Below, piece by piece: positions 45,181 through 57,800 of a stretch of 64,000 nucleotides of DNA. The stretch lies in NCBI GenBank assembly GCA_014549065.1, contig JACDOX010000506.1, forward strand, positions 124,001-188,000, in the 5' to 3' direction. How positions within the stretch are numbered: the first letter of the stretch is position 1; each line of letters opens with the position of its first letter. The position numbers were made by a program, and so were the translations under genes. The notes beneath the pieces are model-generated. The model saw nothing but the letters and a program-made list of their open reading frames with translations. It was not told the DNA's origin and did not search any database. Source of the DNA: Cardinalis cardinalis (Eukaryota; Chordata; Aves; Passeriformes; Cardinalidae).

Positions 45181-45467
45181 GATCGCGCCTTCCCGCGGCT
45201 CCCGGCCGCTCCCCGGAGTCCCGAGCCTGCCCCGGGAGGCGGTGGCGGCCGCGGCGAACGGGGCAGGTCGCGGTCGGCGGCGCCCGGCCCTCCCCCTGCG
45301 AGGGGCTCGCCGCCCCCCCCCCCGCTGTCAAGGAGCTGTTGGGGGGGATTTATAGGAGTAACAACGGCTCGTGATGTCAGCCCGTGCCTAAAATAGAGAG
45401 GGATTGACTGCAAATCCACGGCTCGAGGGCTAAACCTTCCAATCCAGCCTCAGCCAGCGCCGCGCCG

Positions 45468-45473
45468 ATGTGA
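45468..45473 (+). promoter_or_regulatory. Start-stop uORF (ATGTGA) in putative SLC1A2 leader
   Basis: ATG at 45468-45470 is followed at once by TGA. It is the only ATG I find between the putative TATA-like elements and the SLC1A2 ATG at 45841. If the leader begins upstream of 45468, this minimal uORF would be the first initiation site met by scanning ribosomes. Confidence 0.5.
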
Positions 45474-45840
45474 AGTCGCCCCCCAGCTCTCGCACACAGC
45501 CGCGCAGACACGCACACGCTCCCCGCGGCGAGGGGAGGGCGCCGGGGATCGCAGCCCAGGTGCCAGCGCCTCCTCGCCCCGCCGGCCACTGCTGGGCGGC
45601 CGCGGCGCAGCAGCGCCGGTCCCTGGGGCACCGAGAGCCTGCTCTGGGACGGCGGGGTGGGGGAGAGCCGAGGAGCGGAGCTGCCGGATCCTCGCCCTGC
45701 GGAGCCCCCAGGATTACAAGGAATTGCGTGCTCCTTCCCAGACGTGAGCGAGGGTTATACCAAAGAACCAACCTCCTTCGCGCCCTGCTGTCCAAATTAA
45801 TCCCTTGGACCCTTGAGAAGACAGGGTTTTTTTCGGAACC

Positions 45841-45857
45841 ATGGCATCGACAGAAGG
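45841..45857 (+). CDS. SLC1A2: SLC1A2 first coding exon (17 coding bases)
   Basis: SLC1A2 encodes EAAT2/GLT-1, the sodium-dependent glutamate transporter of astrocyte membranes that clears synaptic glutamate. ATG GCA TCG ACA GAA GG encodes M-A-S-T-E-G, with the last codon split before a GGGTGAG-type donor (GT at 45858-45859). Human EAAT2 starts MASTEGANNMPK and its first coding exon is equally short. The start lies in a good context (AACCATGG), at the 3' edge of a CpG island and about 4.5 kb downstream of PAMR1 on the same strand, as expected from human 11p13 synteny. The rest of the protein (about 565 residues) is beyond the window. Six residues alone would be weak; position and promoter carry the call. 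Confidence 0.9.
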
Positions 45858-48800
45858 GTGAGGGGGACCATCTCTTGGGTGGGAGGAACGGGAGGATGGG
45901 GGAGATGCCCGGCATTGTTCTTTTGGTAACAGTTTCCTGTCATCTGCTTCATTGTTAATCCTTGCCCCTCGCCATTCCCTAACACAATAATTAGGGAGCG
46001 AGAGGAAACGAGAAGCAGACGATCCACATATAGAAGAGAGCGAAGGAAAAAATTTCGAATATGAGCCACTGAAAAGGTCTTGGGTTTCGTTCCCATCACT
46101 TTATTTAACCCCTGGAGGGCAGATCTAGCTTAAACCACCTGCCTGTGAAAGAAGAGTACAAGTGAATGGTTCACTCAAAAGGGAGGGGGAAGCTTCTTCC
46201 TAAATATAACAGTAATGTTAATAATAATAATAATAATTTCAAAAATAATCGAAAACCTGTCCCCCCAGCCATCCCTTCAAAAGGCAACAAACAAATCCAA
46301 CTTCTTGAGGAGTTGTGCAATTTTGCAGTTCTGTGCCAAATGCGTTAAAGTTCTAGCAAGAAAAATGCTGGGAAGGGCAAAGGGTTCTACAAGAGGCTTT
46401 AAAGAAAAGCAAACACAGTTCAGCTCTGGTAGTGTCTCCTGGAAGGAAACTGTTGTCCCTACCCATGCCCAGATTACAGGAGTCACCCACTTCATCGCTC
46501 TCTGATGAGGCAGGGGGCTTGTTCAGTTTACAGACTTGCTGGTTGTAGGAAAGAAAAGAAAAGATTTCATTGATCTCTGCTTGCCCTCTTATAACACTAC
46601 CTAGCATTAGACTGTGTTTAGTGTGAGCCTCCCCTTTATCCCTGGATGTTGTCATGTTGTATCAGCATGATCTGCTCAAGATAGGACTCTCTAAGGACAG
46701 AGTGCAAAAGGAAGCTCTGTTTATATTGCCTTTGTGTCTCTCAGGCTAAAAGACTTTCTGAGCTGATTTAAATAACCCAACACATGTCTGGGAGGGTGTG
46801 CACACAAGTGTCCCATTGCCTGGTCAGAAGAAGAAGCTGGCTGTCTCTGCAGCGGCCCCCAAGCAGTTGGCTTGGGAGGAATGGAAGCTTAGAAAGTGTT
46901 GGTTTGGGTTGCTTTGGGAAAAGGACGATCCCCCAGTCTTAACAGAGAGCAAATATGTGAGGCTCTTTGGCTTTTCATAGGACTGTGAGAGAAGTCATTA
47001 ATTTATCATTTGCTATTGCCTTACCTTTGCAGGGAATTTCTGGACTGAATTTGTACGTTTTTGTTTTGGTGGCAGTGCAGCAGTTTAATCTGCCCTATGT
47101 AGCATTTTCTCTATTTAACTAGAGAAACAAATGATCAGAGCCAGGAGGAAGAAGCTCAGAGGTGGAAGGACCAGCCTAGGGTTGCAGCTCTTTCCCTTCT
47201 GTATCCTTGGACTACCCCAGCTATCACTCTCCTCTGGATGGTGCAGTCATCTGCTGTTTGTATTCCCACATGAGGTGGCTGTAGAGGTCTGTGCTTGTTT
47301 TGGACCAGTGGTGGAAGGTGGGATCAATTGTACAGGAGTTTAGTAAGAGGTGTTAGGGAGATCTGTCAACTTTGGATGAAAGGAGGTTTTAAATGTGTGT
47401 AGAAAGAGATGTGCTTTAAAAGAGTTTGACTGAATAGGCGGGCTACAAAAGATCAGAGTACTGAAACCAGAAAGGCTTCAGTAGATGTGTGCTTTTGTTT
47501 ATCTTATAGAACAGAGCTAAATTGTCAGGGTGAGAAAAGAAACTAAAAGTTTAGGCCTTGTTTTCAAACCTTGTAGGAAATTTACCTAGACTAAGACAAA
47601 CTGAAATTGTTGTTTGGTGTGATTCAGTTAGCGGTCTGTGACAGCTGAAGGAGGTGTGGAAAAAGAAGTTGAGTGGGAAGCGTTTCAATTGTCAATCCAT
47701 GTTTACCAGTAAGAACCTCTTCCAAAACTGAATTCTCATTTTTCTCTTCCCTCAAGTGAAAAGCTGGGGGTAGAGATTAGCTTTCACTCTGGCGTAAAGG
47801 TCAGCAAACTGAGGCACCAAAAGGATCATCATGGAAAGTGAATATTGACTGGACCTTGTTCAAGAAATGCTTTCCACCAGCACTGGCACAATGTGAGAAT
47901 GATGGCAGAAACCCTGCTCTGCTTGCAGCAACGGGCACTATCTCAGGCACGCACATCTACATGGAAAAGGACCTACTGGAGATTGGAACAAAGGGATACA
48001 CTCCATCTTTACGCCTAATCACTCTGGGAATGTTCAGCTAGATATGTTACTTGAGATCAGAAGTATTTAGAGGTTTTATTTTGTGGTGTTAAAACTGCTG
48101 CAACTACAATAGTTTTTGTAGCGACTTACTACTCTTCTCACAGGGAAGCTTATGTAAAATCTTCAAAGTGAGGATGTCAGGTGTGTGACAGGATGTTTAA
48201 TGAACAACAAAAGGCCCTGATATATATACAGAAGAAGGTCAATCCGTGCTCCATAGTTAAGAGTTAGTCGTCACTTGCAGACAGGATTTGGTAGGAAAGA
48301 TTTCCTTGTCTGTGCCTTTTCAGTCATTCTTTTCTTTTTCTTTCAATATCTTATTTGGGTAAGCTCATCCATGTATGGAAATTTGCTGCACAAGTCTTTC
48401 TGTTCCAAGAGGATAGTCAGCAATGGGAAACTTCAATTGGAAGAAGATGGGAAAGGAAATATTCAACACCATGGCAAAATCAGACCCATATGCCCTCTGG
48501 GTTTACCTTACTGTAGTTCCAGCCAGTGGGGTTTTGGTTTACACTGTCTGTATATTGAAGGTTTAGTCTTTCACAAAATCTCCTGATACAGATTTCATTA
48601 CTAAGAATGAAATTTTGGTGTTTAGCTGATGCTGGAAATGGAAAATATCCTGTTTAAGGAGGAAGGGCTAGCACCAGGTATGGATGCAGTTCAAGGTTTC
48701 TTGTTTTTATGTTCTGTTTAAATGTCGTGACTGCAGGTGGGATGCTGCTGGGAGACCTGGTCTCCTGATCTGCGCTGGCATTGCCTTTCACGAGTGCTTA

Positions 48801-51800
48801 GTATGGTACAAAGATCCCAGGACATGAGTGCACACCCACAGACTGTGGTGCCTGGTGTAGGGCTCAGTATGTGGTGGGTTGATCTATGGAGATTTACCAA
48901 AGCAGAGCATTTCAGCATTTCCTTTGCTTTTACAGGGTCTGGATCGGACCTAAAGGTTACATGAGATTGGCTGATCAGTTGATGGCCATGCTTGCTTTCA
49001 GACCTCTGAGCAAAGTCCTTGCTTCACATGGTTTTGTGAAGCATGGACTCTTTATGGCTCTTGTCTCTCTCTATAGTCTTACTAAAGGAAAAGAATAAAG
49101 TACCTTCCTACTGCTTTGCTGGTTTTTTATTTGGCAAAAAAAAAAATCTTTCAGAGTGCTGATTTAGATACTCTAAAAATCTAGAGATATGTTTGCATTT
49201 TGTATGCCTCTAAAGAGCAGGAGTTTCAGGTGTGCTGCTTGGATTAGGGTCTGCTCCTTCAGGAATATAGCCACTAGGAGACACTATCACTGCATTGATA
49301 GAAGAACTGGAACAGAGGCAGAGCAGGTGTGTGAGCTGGGAGCTCAGCCCTCTGTGTGCAGGTCAGCCTCAGGGCAGCCCTGTGCCTTTGGCTAGGCAGC
49401 CTTCTCCCAGTCCATGGGCATGGTCAGGGAGTCAGTGTGGGCCTGTGGCCATTCCCAGTGGGCACTTTGAGTGTGATCACCATGTTTTGCAGAGGTTAAT
49501 AAGCCTGGTGTGGGCTCTTACACTTCCATTGGTCTCAGTTCTGGAGAGTGGTCCCAGGCAAGGTTTATGAAAAGCACAGAGATGGCACCTGTTCAGATTT
49601 GTGGTGCACAGTTAACAGGCATGTCTGTGTGTGTGTATGCACCCTGCTAACAAAATAAATCAGTGAAGTGGAAGAGTTTGAAACATTACTGTGTTTGAAT
49701 AGACAGAAGTCTGGGTAATTGCTTAGTGTTGTGGTTTGATTAGTGAAATAGTGCTTCTCAGTTCTACGTACACAATATCAGTGGTGTTTGTGTAATGTGA
49801 AATGGCACAAATGCAGTGCTCCTGTTCTGTTCACACTAGCAGATAACTGCATGGCAGGGCAGAGATCCCCACCATGGTATCTCACTCTATCTTACTTAGA
49901 AGGAAACAAACAAACAAAACATCTCACCTGAGGTCCGTTCCTCCTCTCCTCTCCAAACTTGGTTGTTCCTGCATTCATCTGTAGATATTCCTGTCTTCAT
50001 CACAAGTTGCACTGTCTCGGAAACTGCCGTTTCACTGTCAGGAGTACTCTTTGTCTGTGCTACCAGATCACCCAACAATAAAAGTTTGGTCCAGACCAGA
50101 GGGCATATGATTTGATTTCTCCAAAATTAGCTACAGCTGTGGAACCCACATAGGTTTTATACTAACTGTAGGTGGATGGTTATTAGTCAAAATAAGTTAA
50201 CACAGGAGGCACAAATAATAAATACCTTACTGGTATAAAGCTCTGCCAAAATTTTTTGAACTAATTTGAACATTAAGAATTCATTTACTACACAGGATTA
50301 TTTTTTTTAGTCATGCAGCTGTGATGGTTTTGGATCTTGGAGCAGGAGTCATAAGCCATTTGCTGCATTGCCAAGACAAAGCTTGAAAGGGAGATTGCCA
50401 GCATGTATTATGCACCTAGCGTGGAGACAACATGACACACCTAGATAAATCAGGAAAAGTAACTTGGCATTTCATTGTAGGGTTCAGGCACCTACATAGG
50501 AGAGTGGGTTTTCAGGATCTGCCACAATATATACAACAAGCACACCCACACATTTCTTGTCATCTAAGTTCTTATTCTATAATTTACCCACAAAATTTCT
50601 CTACATGGAAATTTGAGGAATTCTTCTGGCACAAATATTTAGATACTTCAGAGGATGAACTCTTCCAAGTGCTCTCACTGTTATTTTTACACAGGATTTG
50701 ATGAGCACCAGCATAGGATGGAGATTTTACCCTATGCTCTTTCTTAGACATTTTGTGGGACAGATGGAGTGAATGTAGCTTGGTAATTAGTCATATCAGC
50801 TGTGGCTCTGACCTCATTTCACTGTTGTCAATTGCAAATCTCTCATCAATTTCAGCAAAAGACAATTAGGCTTTGCAGAAGATAACTCGTGATCCTTAAA
50901 TGATACAATAGTTCTCATGGCCCCAACCTTCAGTCTTGTCTTGAGATACACTTTCAAAAAGAAGTTGTCACCTAGACAGCAACTCAATTTTTATACATAT
51001 TCAGATCATTTTATAGACACACAGGGCTTAATATGTTTCCTGTAAAATCTACAGGTGCTTATTTATTTTGAACTTCTTGGAAACAGCAGGTTATATTTTT
51101 GGATTAGATATATGAAGGGAGATTGGGCTATCTAAAAAATGACCGAAGTTTTCAAAAGCCTTATCTTACCATAGGTTTCTGTGAGATAAATGTATGTATG
51201 TGTATATATGTATATTTACAGCCTTCTCCGTGGATGTACGTGTAGGTGTTTGTATACAATGGACTGAGAAGTCAGCATATAAAGCAGTACTGTATTGCTG
51301 TACTAGAAAATTACAGCGTTTCATTTTCTCTTCTCCATTTTCCTGTTTCCCCTTGATCTAAAGGCTGCCCCAATGATGACTGCTAAAAACTGTAAATTTG
51401 TGAGCAGTGTTTAAAGGGTCACAGTTTTTCAGTTTAAGAAGAGTAACATTAAAACTCTGTCCTCTTTCAGAGGCAGTGTGGTTGGCATGTGGGTTCCTTC
51501 ATGGTGCAGGTGACAGTGGGAATGCTGGACTCGGTGTGGACGTGGATCCCACACTAACAAGAGCCTCAGTGTTGGGCTGTCTCTGTAAAGAGTTGTCTCC
51601 ATTCCAAAGCAGTCTGTGCTTGTGAGGGGTGTGGGGTGAGGGCGCAGTGCTAACGAGTGACCCTTCATCCTCAGTACCTTCTCGTGTAATACCTTTCCAT
51701 TTTCTGTGGGATTTAATTCCCTTTGCCAGCAGAGTGTGTTGTAATGCCTGCTATTTAGAGCAATTAATTGTATGATTTCTTGAAAACACTGGCTGGATCT

Positions 51801-54800
51801 GTCAAATCCATCATTTCTGTAATTGTCCATCCACTAATGAAACTCCTCTTTTGCCAACTGTTTCACACAGTTTTAGCCTCCAGTTCATTACTCTAAAATG
51901 TTATTACCAGAGGCATACAAGCAATAAAAATAAGTGTGCTTTTATATATTTAATCCTACTTCTGTATTATTTTTAAGGCTATCAGTGTGCTTGAAGTTTT
52001 AAAACAATTAACTACAATACATTTCAGTCCTTAGGAAAGAAAACAGACTAAGTTCAAAGCTTATCATGTTTTCTAACTTTTATCTTCAACATCTTTGATT
52101 GTACGTAAGCAATTCCAAATTTGGGATCCTTACAAGGAAGAACTAAAAAAGGACCAGGGCATAAAAGAAATAAGGAATTCTCCTGCTAATTACAGGCATC
52201 TTTAGGAGACTAGTGTGGAATTCAAGAAAATGCAGTATTTCAGGTTCACTGCTATGTCTGAGAAATCAAATTCGTTGAAGTGTTTTAAAGAAAAGAGGAT
52301 AGAATGAGATTTTAAAAACTAAAATAATTTATTTTTTACTTTCAAAAATAAATTTTTAGTTTAGTCTTCAGTTAAGAACACTAAAATGATGGGCCCTCCA
52401 ATATAAAGGAAAATATTTTACTGTGTATTAAGGAAATGTTTTGAGTAGACTAGGACAGTATTTGTCTTTTTTGTGTTTTTCAAGGTGCCAACAATCTCCT
52501 CTTAGACAGTTGTAGAGAGCAATAAAGTCCTCCCTCATCCTCCTTTTCTGTAGGCTGCATAAAAAGGCATATCTGATTCTGTCTTCAGCTGGTTCAGTGG
52601 TGTTGCTTCCAAAATTTCCACAGTTTTGAGGGGTTTTTTTCTGTCAATCTCACGCCCTGCAAGTATATTTTGCAGTGTTGATTTTCACAAATGCAGTTTT
52701 GCAGCATTGGTTTTTAGTACTGGTAACCATATTGAGGCATAGAGGCTGCCTGCCTAAATGTTAGTGAGCAGGATGCTATTGCCACTCCCAAAGTCAAAGT
52801 CCTTGAGCCCCATCCATGAATTGAGCTTCTTCTTATTCTCTGATAGCTCACTGTCAACTGCATCCCTAATAAGAGGATAATGGATAGCACCTCTGAATTA
52901 GGTATTTTGGGGCAAGCTTAAATTTAATTTATCATCCCTTTGGCAGATTAAGAATAATCAGAGATGTATCCAAGTGTAAAATCTGTGTGAGTGAGAAAAT
53001 GGTCAATTCAGTACTAGAACAAAGTGTTCACACAATGCATAATTGATAATTATCAAAAGTGTAAATGTATTCATTTATCCCAGGGAAAACAGGTAAATGG
53101 GTCTAAAGTTGCATCACCTGCTAGTTCACATCTCTGTGTGATTCAAGTTAGTCTCACTTAGCCCTACTGCCAAATTTGTGCTTCACATCTGGGAATGACT
53201 GCACTTCTGATTGACTGGTGGCCTCCTCAAGCCATACCATGTGGTTTCCAGATGGTGGACTTCATCTCCCTTGAGGCAGGAACCCCTGGTGTCTGCCTTT
53301 CCAACTGTTGTTGTACTTTCTGTACTGTCATTTACCCAGCAGCCGAGTGAAGTTTGGATCTTGGGGATTTGCTCTCTTGCAGGGACAATGACAGAGATCA
53401 CTGCTAAACGAGTCACGTGCACTGCTAAGCTTCTGACACTGCTCATCATTCACAAAGGCTGTCTGGAAGGTGCAGGGAACAAACCTGCTTGTTCCTACTC
53501 CTCTGGACAAGTGTGTCTGATGCAGCACCCTCTTAGAGGGATTGACAAACACTTCTGGTACAAACTCTTCTGGTACATGTTTCCAATGTGGAGGAGCAAC
53601 GTGACCAGGGACCAGTTTAGATCCTGAAAGTGTTGTAACTGTATTAGTCTGGTAGTGTATCCAAGCTAATGACAGCCTCTAAGTCCAGCTAATTATCTGG
53701 AGTGCAGGAGAACACTAGTATGGATCTGCCAGGCTAGCACACAGGCAGGCACAGGTACCCTTTGTATCCCAGGTTCAGCCCATACAGAGTCTCAAGCCTG
53801 TTTCTTAAGGCATGGAAAAAAAATATCAGCATTATTTATGAGTGCAAAAATTAGGGCCAGCCTTTGTGGGTTTTACAAACCACCAACTGCTTGGGACCAT
53901 GGCTTCCTTAATTGAAAAAGTGACAACACATACGGAATGTGTAGCTGGGGATATGAGAGTGGACTAGAGGCTCTTCAGAGGTCCCTTCGAACTTTAACTG
54001 TTCTGAGATTCTGTGCATGACAAATATACAGTATACAGACAGCCATTTCCATGTAGTATATTCATATCCTAGTTCTTGGCTATGGCTGTGATGTCCTGTA
54101 CTGCTGGCACACCATCCTGTAATATACTCATCCATGTACTTATTTTTCATGAGATTGGATTCAGGCTGTGTATACATGAGTAATAATCCAACTCAACAGA
54201 GACAGCCGGACCTGCTAAGTCCACACGGTGCTGGTTACCATGTGACGAGCCTTAGGTGGCTTCTAGAGCGCATTCCTGGTGTAGCTTAATCCAAAAGTTA
54301 TTCACCTCCTTAACATGAACCAGAGCACAGCAGGTGGGCATCTTCAGGAAGTTCACTCCAGAAGCTCGCTTTGGACTAAATTGCTAATATAAGTTTACCC
54401 TCAGTTGGTCACTGATACACCTGAGGTAAGTGTTCCCTGGTGGGCAGGTGTTCCTGGCAGGCTCTCATCATCTTCTGGCTGCAGATGTGCATGCTGGCAG
54501 CAGGGCTCCTTCTGCAGTCACAAGCTGAGGTGCTGCTGTGGCCTTTGAGTCTGTGTAGACTTGCCTGTGTAAGTCACTAATGAACAGCACTTGGCCTTGC
54601 CATGAGCAGCACAGACTGCTGCAGGGCAAAGCATGGCTGGAGGTAAGCCATGGTCTCCAATCACACAGAATGTGGAGGCTTCTGTTGCAAATTCATGCCA
54701 AGTGTGCAGGGGGTTCTGGGCCACGTTCAATGGCAGAAGCAGCATCTCAAGTATGTGTGGTTTGGTATGCTTCCTTTGAGGCAGAAAGCTCTCTCATTAA

Positions 54801-57800
54801 TTAAGCATCTGGTCGTTATCTGTGTAAGACCTACTTTTGCTGTGGTAACTGAGAAAAGATTTGTCTCGAAAAGCGCACGTGTATAGAAACACATGTCATC
54901 CACATACATGCATGCATATGGGAATTAATTAACACCTGGTTGCTATTTATATCATGGAATTTAGGTCAGGTAGTGGAAAACAGATCAGAGTCATTCACCC
55001 GACATTTTAGGAGGACTTAGAACAGGCATTTTGCAGTGTCCCATGCTGGAAACTGTTAGGAAATACTATTTCTATTGACATAAATAATGCCAGAGGAACC
55101 TTCACAGCTAGGAAGGTAAAAAACATACAAAACCTGTCTCATTCTAATACCAAAGCACTTTAGTAGGAAGCCTTCTGCTGCTTCCAGGATTAGCTGTTTC
55201 TTTTCTTCTAGCTTTTGTTCCTGTCCCATTGCAGGCATCTATTCCCTGGTGGTCTGCTGAAGGGGGTTCCCAGTAACCCTTTCCAAGGGGAACCTGGGGA
55301 GGATCTTCTGAAAGATACAGTAATGGGCTCAGCACTTAGGGCAGAAGGGCCTCACAGCAGTCACCATTTCTTCAAGTGAGTTGCTGGAGTGCCTTGAGGA
55401 GGACTTTCCTGTCACCTTCTCTGGTAACGGGTTTGTGTCACACGGTGGCACCCTTGCAAACCAAATAAAGCTTGAACTCCCACAGCAGCCTCTCTCAGGG
55501 AGGTCTAGGGGGTCTTCACTCTCCCTCGATAACTGAGGCTTCAGTGTCTTTTGAATGTTGATCCCCTAATTGTGTCTGGCTTGAAATCAGTGAATAGGTG
55601 GAAAGACTTACTGGGCAGCAGGAAACAATAAACCCACAGGGACAGTGTGGTTGTGTAAGCCTCATTTTTTTTTTGGCAGACTGGCAGTAGACACAAGATC
55701 ATAGTGCAAAGGGGAAAATCCCAATACGTTGGTTGGTATTTATAGTGATTAATTTTGCCAGGACACTTCTTTTTTTCCTCAATAATATTTAATAATTATG
55801 GTGTTACTATCAGTTGCAGTTAAGGATTTAGTGAAACATAAACCAAGAACATATGCAGCTAAATTCACACTGAAGGAATCCTGTTCTGGCCACCTGGATT
55901 CTGAACAGCTTCCTGGCTTAGATGGAAGTTTTGTGTTACCAAGTGCTCTTAAATACTTACACCATTTTGCCTTACCTACCTTCCAAAGGAGGTACATTGT
56001 TGAATATAGGTGTTTCAATTTTGCCATTGTGTGTGTTTTGGAATCCTCTGCATCATAGGAGATCAATCCACTTGTGTCTTTTGTCATTGTGCTGACGGTG
56101 TCCAAAAGCCTGGGCTGGAGGTCAGAGCCCAGCTGTGTTGTGTTATGTACATTTACAGTGGAAAGACAGGTTGTTGTCTGCTTTGGACAATTACACTCTC
56201 TTACAGAGCTCCAGCAAGCTGCTGCAGCAAAGGTGTGGCAGTGTTTATCGCCAAACCCTCTTTGTGTGGTGCGTTTTTGCAGCTAAAAAAAAAAGCCTCA
56301 GTTGTTATGGCCCTTTCATGTAGCGGCCATGGTGATGGCAAGGAGTAAGGTGGAGTCCAAAACCAACTCAATTTGCAGGCATTATTTATTCACTAACCTA
56401 CAGGTAAATGTTTCTAATTGAAAATATCAGTGGTTAGTTAATCTGTATGTATTGTCCAAGTCAGGAGAAGAGAAAGCATTTTATGTCTTGTCTAGTAAAG
56501 ATGTAGTCTTGGAAAAGCTCAAATGCCTGTGTCTTTATTTCTGTCCAATTTAAACTTGCTCCCAAAATACTGTGAAGCCAGCATATGTAGCCCCTAACAA
56601 TAAAACAACAAAAATCAATAATACTTAATTTGTGAAGTTTTCCCATGTGTCACTCAGTCTGGGTTTGCCCTTTGTTTTGATAAGTACAAATGATTTTCCT
56701 GCTGTATGTCATGCTATTTGATCTGCTTATAAAACTTGTTCATTGCTTAGACTTCCTTGACAAACTGATGGAATGACAGTGTAGGATTGATACAATGAAC
56801 TTGAGTGTTAAGTGACAGTTTAATTCCACTGGGTGGTAACAGTTCATAATATTTCTATTCAGGCTTTGCACTGAAGGTACAGAATCACTGTGATGCCTGA
56901 ATCAGTGTAAGAGCTGACATATCCCTCCTCCTCGTGCAAATACAGGAGTATTTAAACAGTCAGCACATGTATGGGATTGCCAGGCTGCTTCTGACAGCCA
57001 TAGCCTGCTGAGTGCTGGAGATGATGAGAAGAAAAAGATAGAGCTCTCACATCAAAGCCTCTGGCTTTACTTCTGCAAAGGGAGCACTAAACACTGTCAC
57101 TTGGAAGCTGGTCAGTGCTGATGAAAGGACCCTGGCAGAACAGGGTGTGGGTTGGACAGACACATCAAACATCAAACTGAAGCTGCAGAAACAGCACATG
57201 GTGCCTGGAGGTCAGATGTGGCTGCAAGGCTGACAACTGAAAAGAGTGGCACAAATTAATGACCATCTTTTACCTGTGTGTTAATGCTTCATAATTACCC
57301 TGGGTTACTCACTGACCATACACCATCCTGTAAGTGTTTTCATGATTTTGGATACCATGAGGACATCACAATAACTGCCATATACTGTTTTTTCATTATT
57401 TCCAAGGAGGAAGGAAAGGAAAGAGAAGGAGGATTTTAACTTTTAGCCAGTTAACCTCTATTTATACTCTCAGCCATCAAGAAAAATGATAGTTTGGTCA
57501 ACCTCCCTTCTCATCCATAATATATCAAGAATGGCTATATAGAGGTGTTATTTTTCCAATCTCTATATTAGACTAGTATGCCTAAGGCGTGCCTCTTTGT
57601 GGCTAAAATGACGTGTACAGGAAGAACAATTTTCCAAAATTTGTCTTTGTAGATGGAGAGCTAAGGTGTAAAGTTTTGTCCCTGTCACACCAGAATCTGC
57701 AGGTGTGGATAGGAAAATTTTCCTGTTACCATGGCCAGTCAAGGAATGCAAAACTCTCTGTTTCCCATATTTTTCATCACAGATGATGTTGGTTATGCCT

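Larger units (their letters stand above)
44500..45840 (+). promoter_or_regulatory. SLC1A2: CpG island with SLC1A2 promoter and 5' leader
   Basis: GC content rises sharply from about 44,560, with dense CpG, GGGCGG/CCGCCC-type boxes and simple GC repeats, inside otherwise AT-rich DNA. Candidate core elements at its 3' part are TTTATAG (45349-45355), TAAAATA (45389-45395) and a CRE-like TGATGTCA (45372-45379, one mismatch from the consensus). A start just downstream would give a leader of about 400-450 bases. Long ORFs across the island on both strands exist only because GC-rich DNA has few stops. Exact transcription start sites cannot be read from sequence. Confidence 0.85.

Noticed and set aside
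44306..45958. Several long ORFs (160-341 codons) on both strands over the CpG island
   Set aside because: They overlap one another in up to five frames, consist of Pro/Ala/Gly/Arg-rich low-complexity sequence, and result from the lack of AT-rich stop codons in GC-rich promoter DNA.
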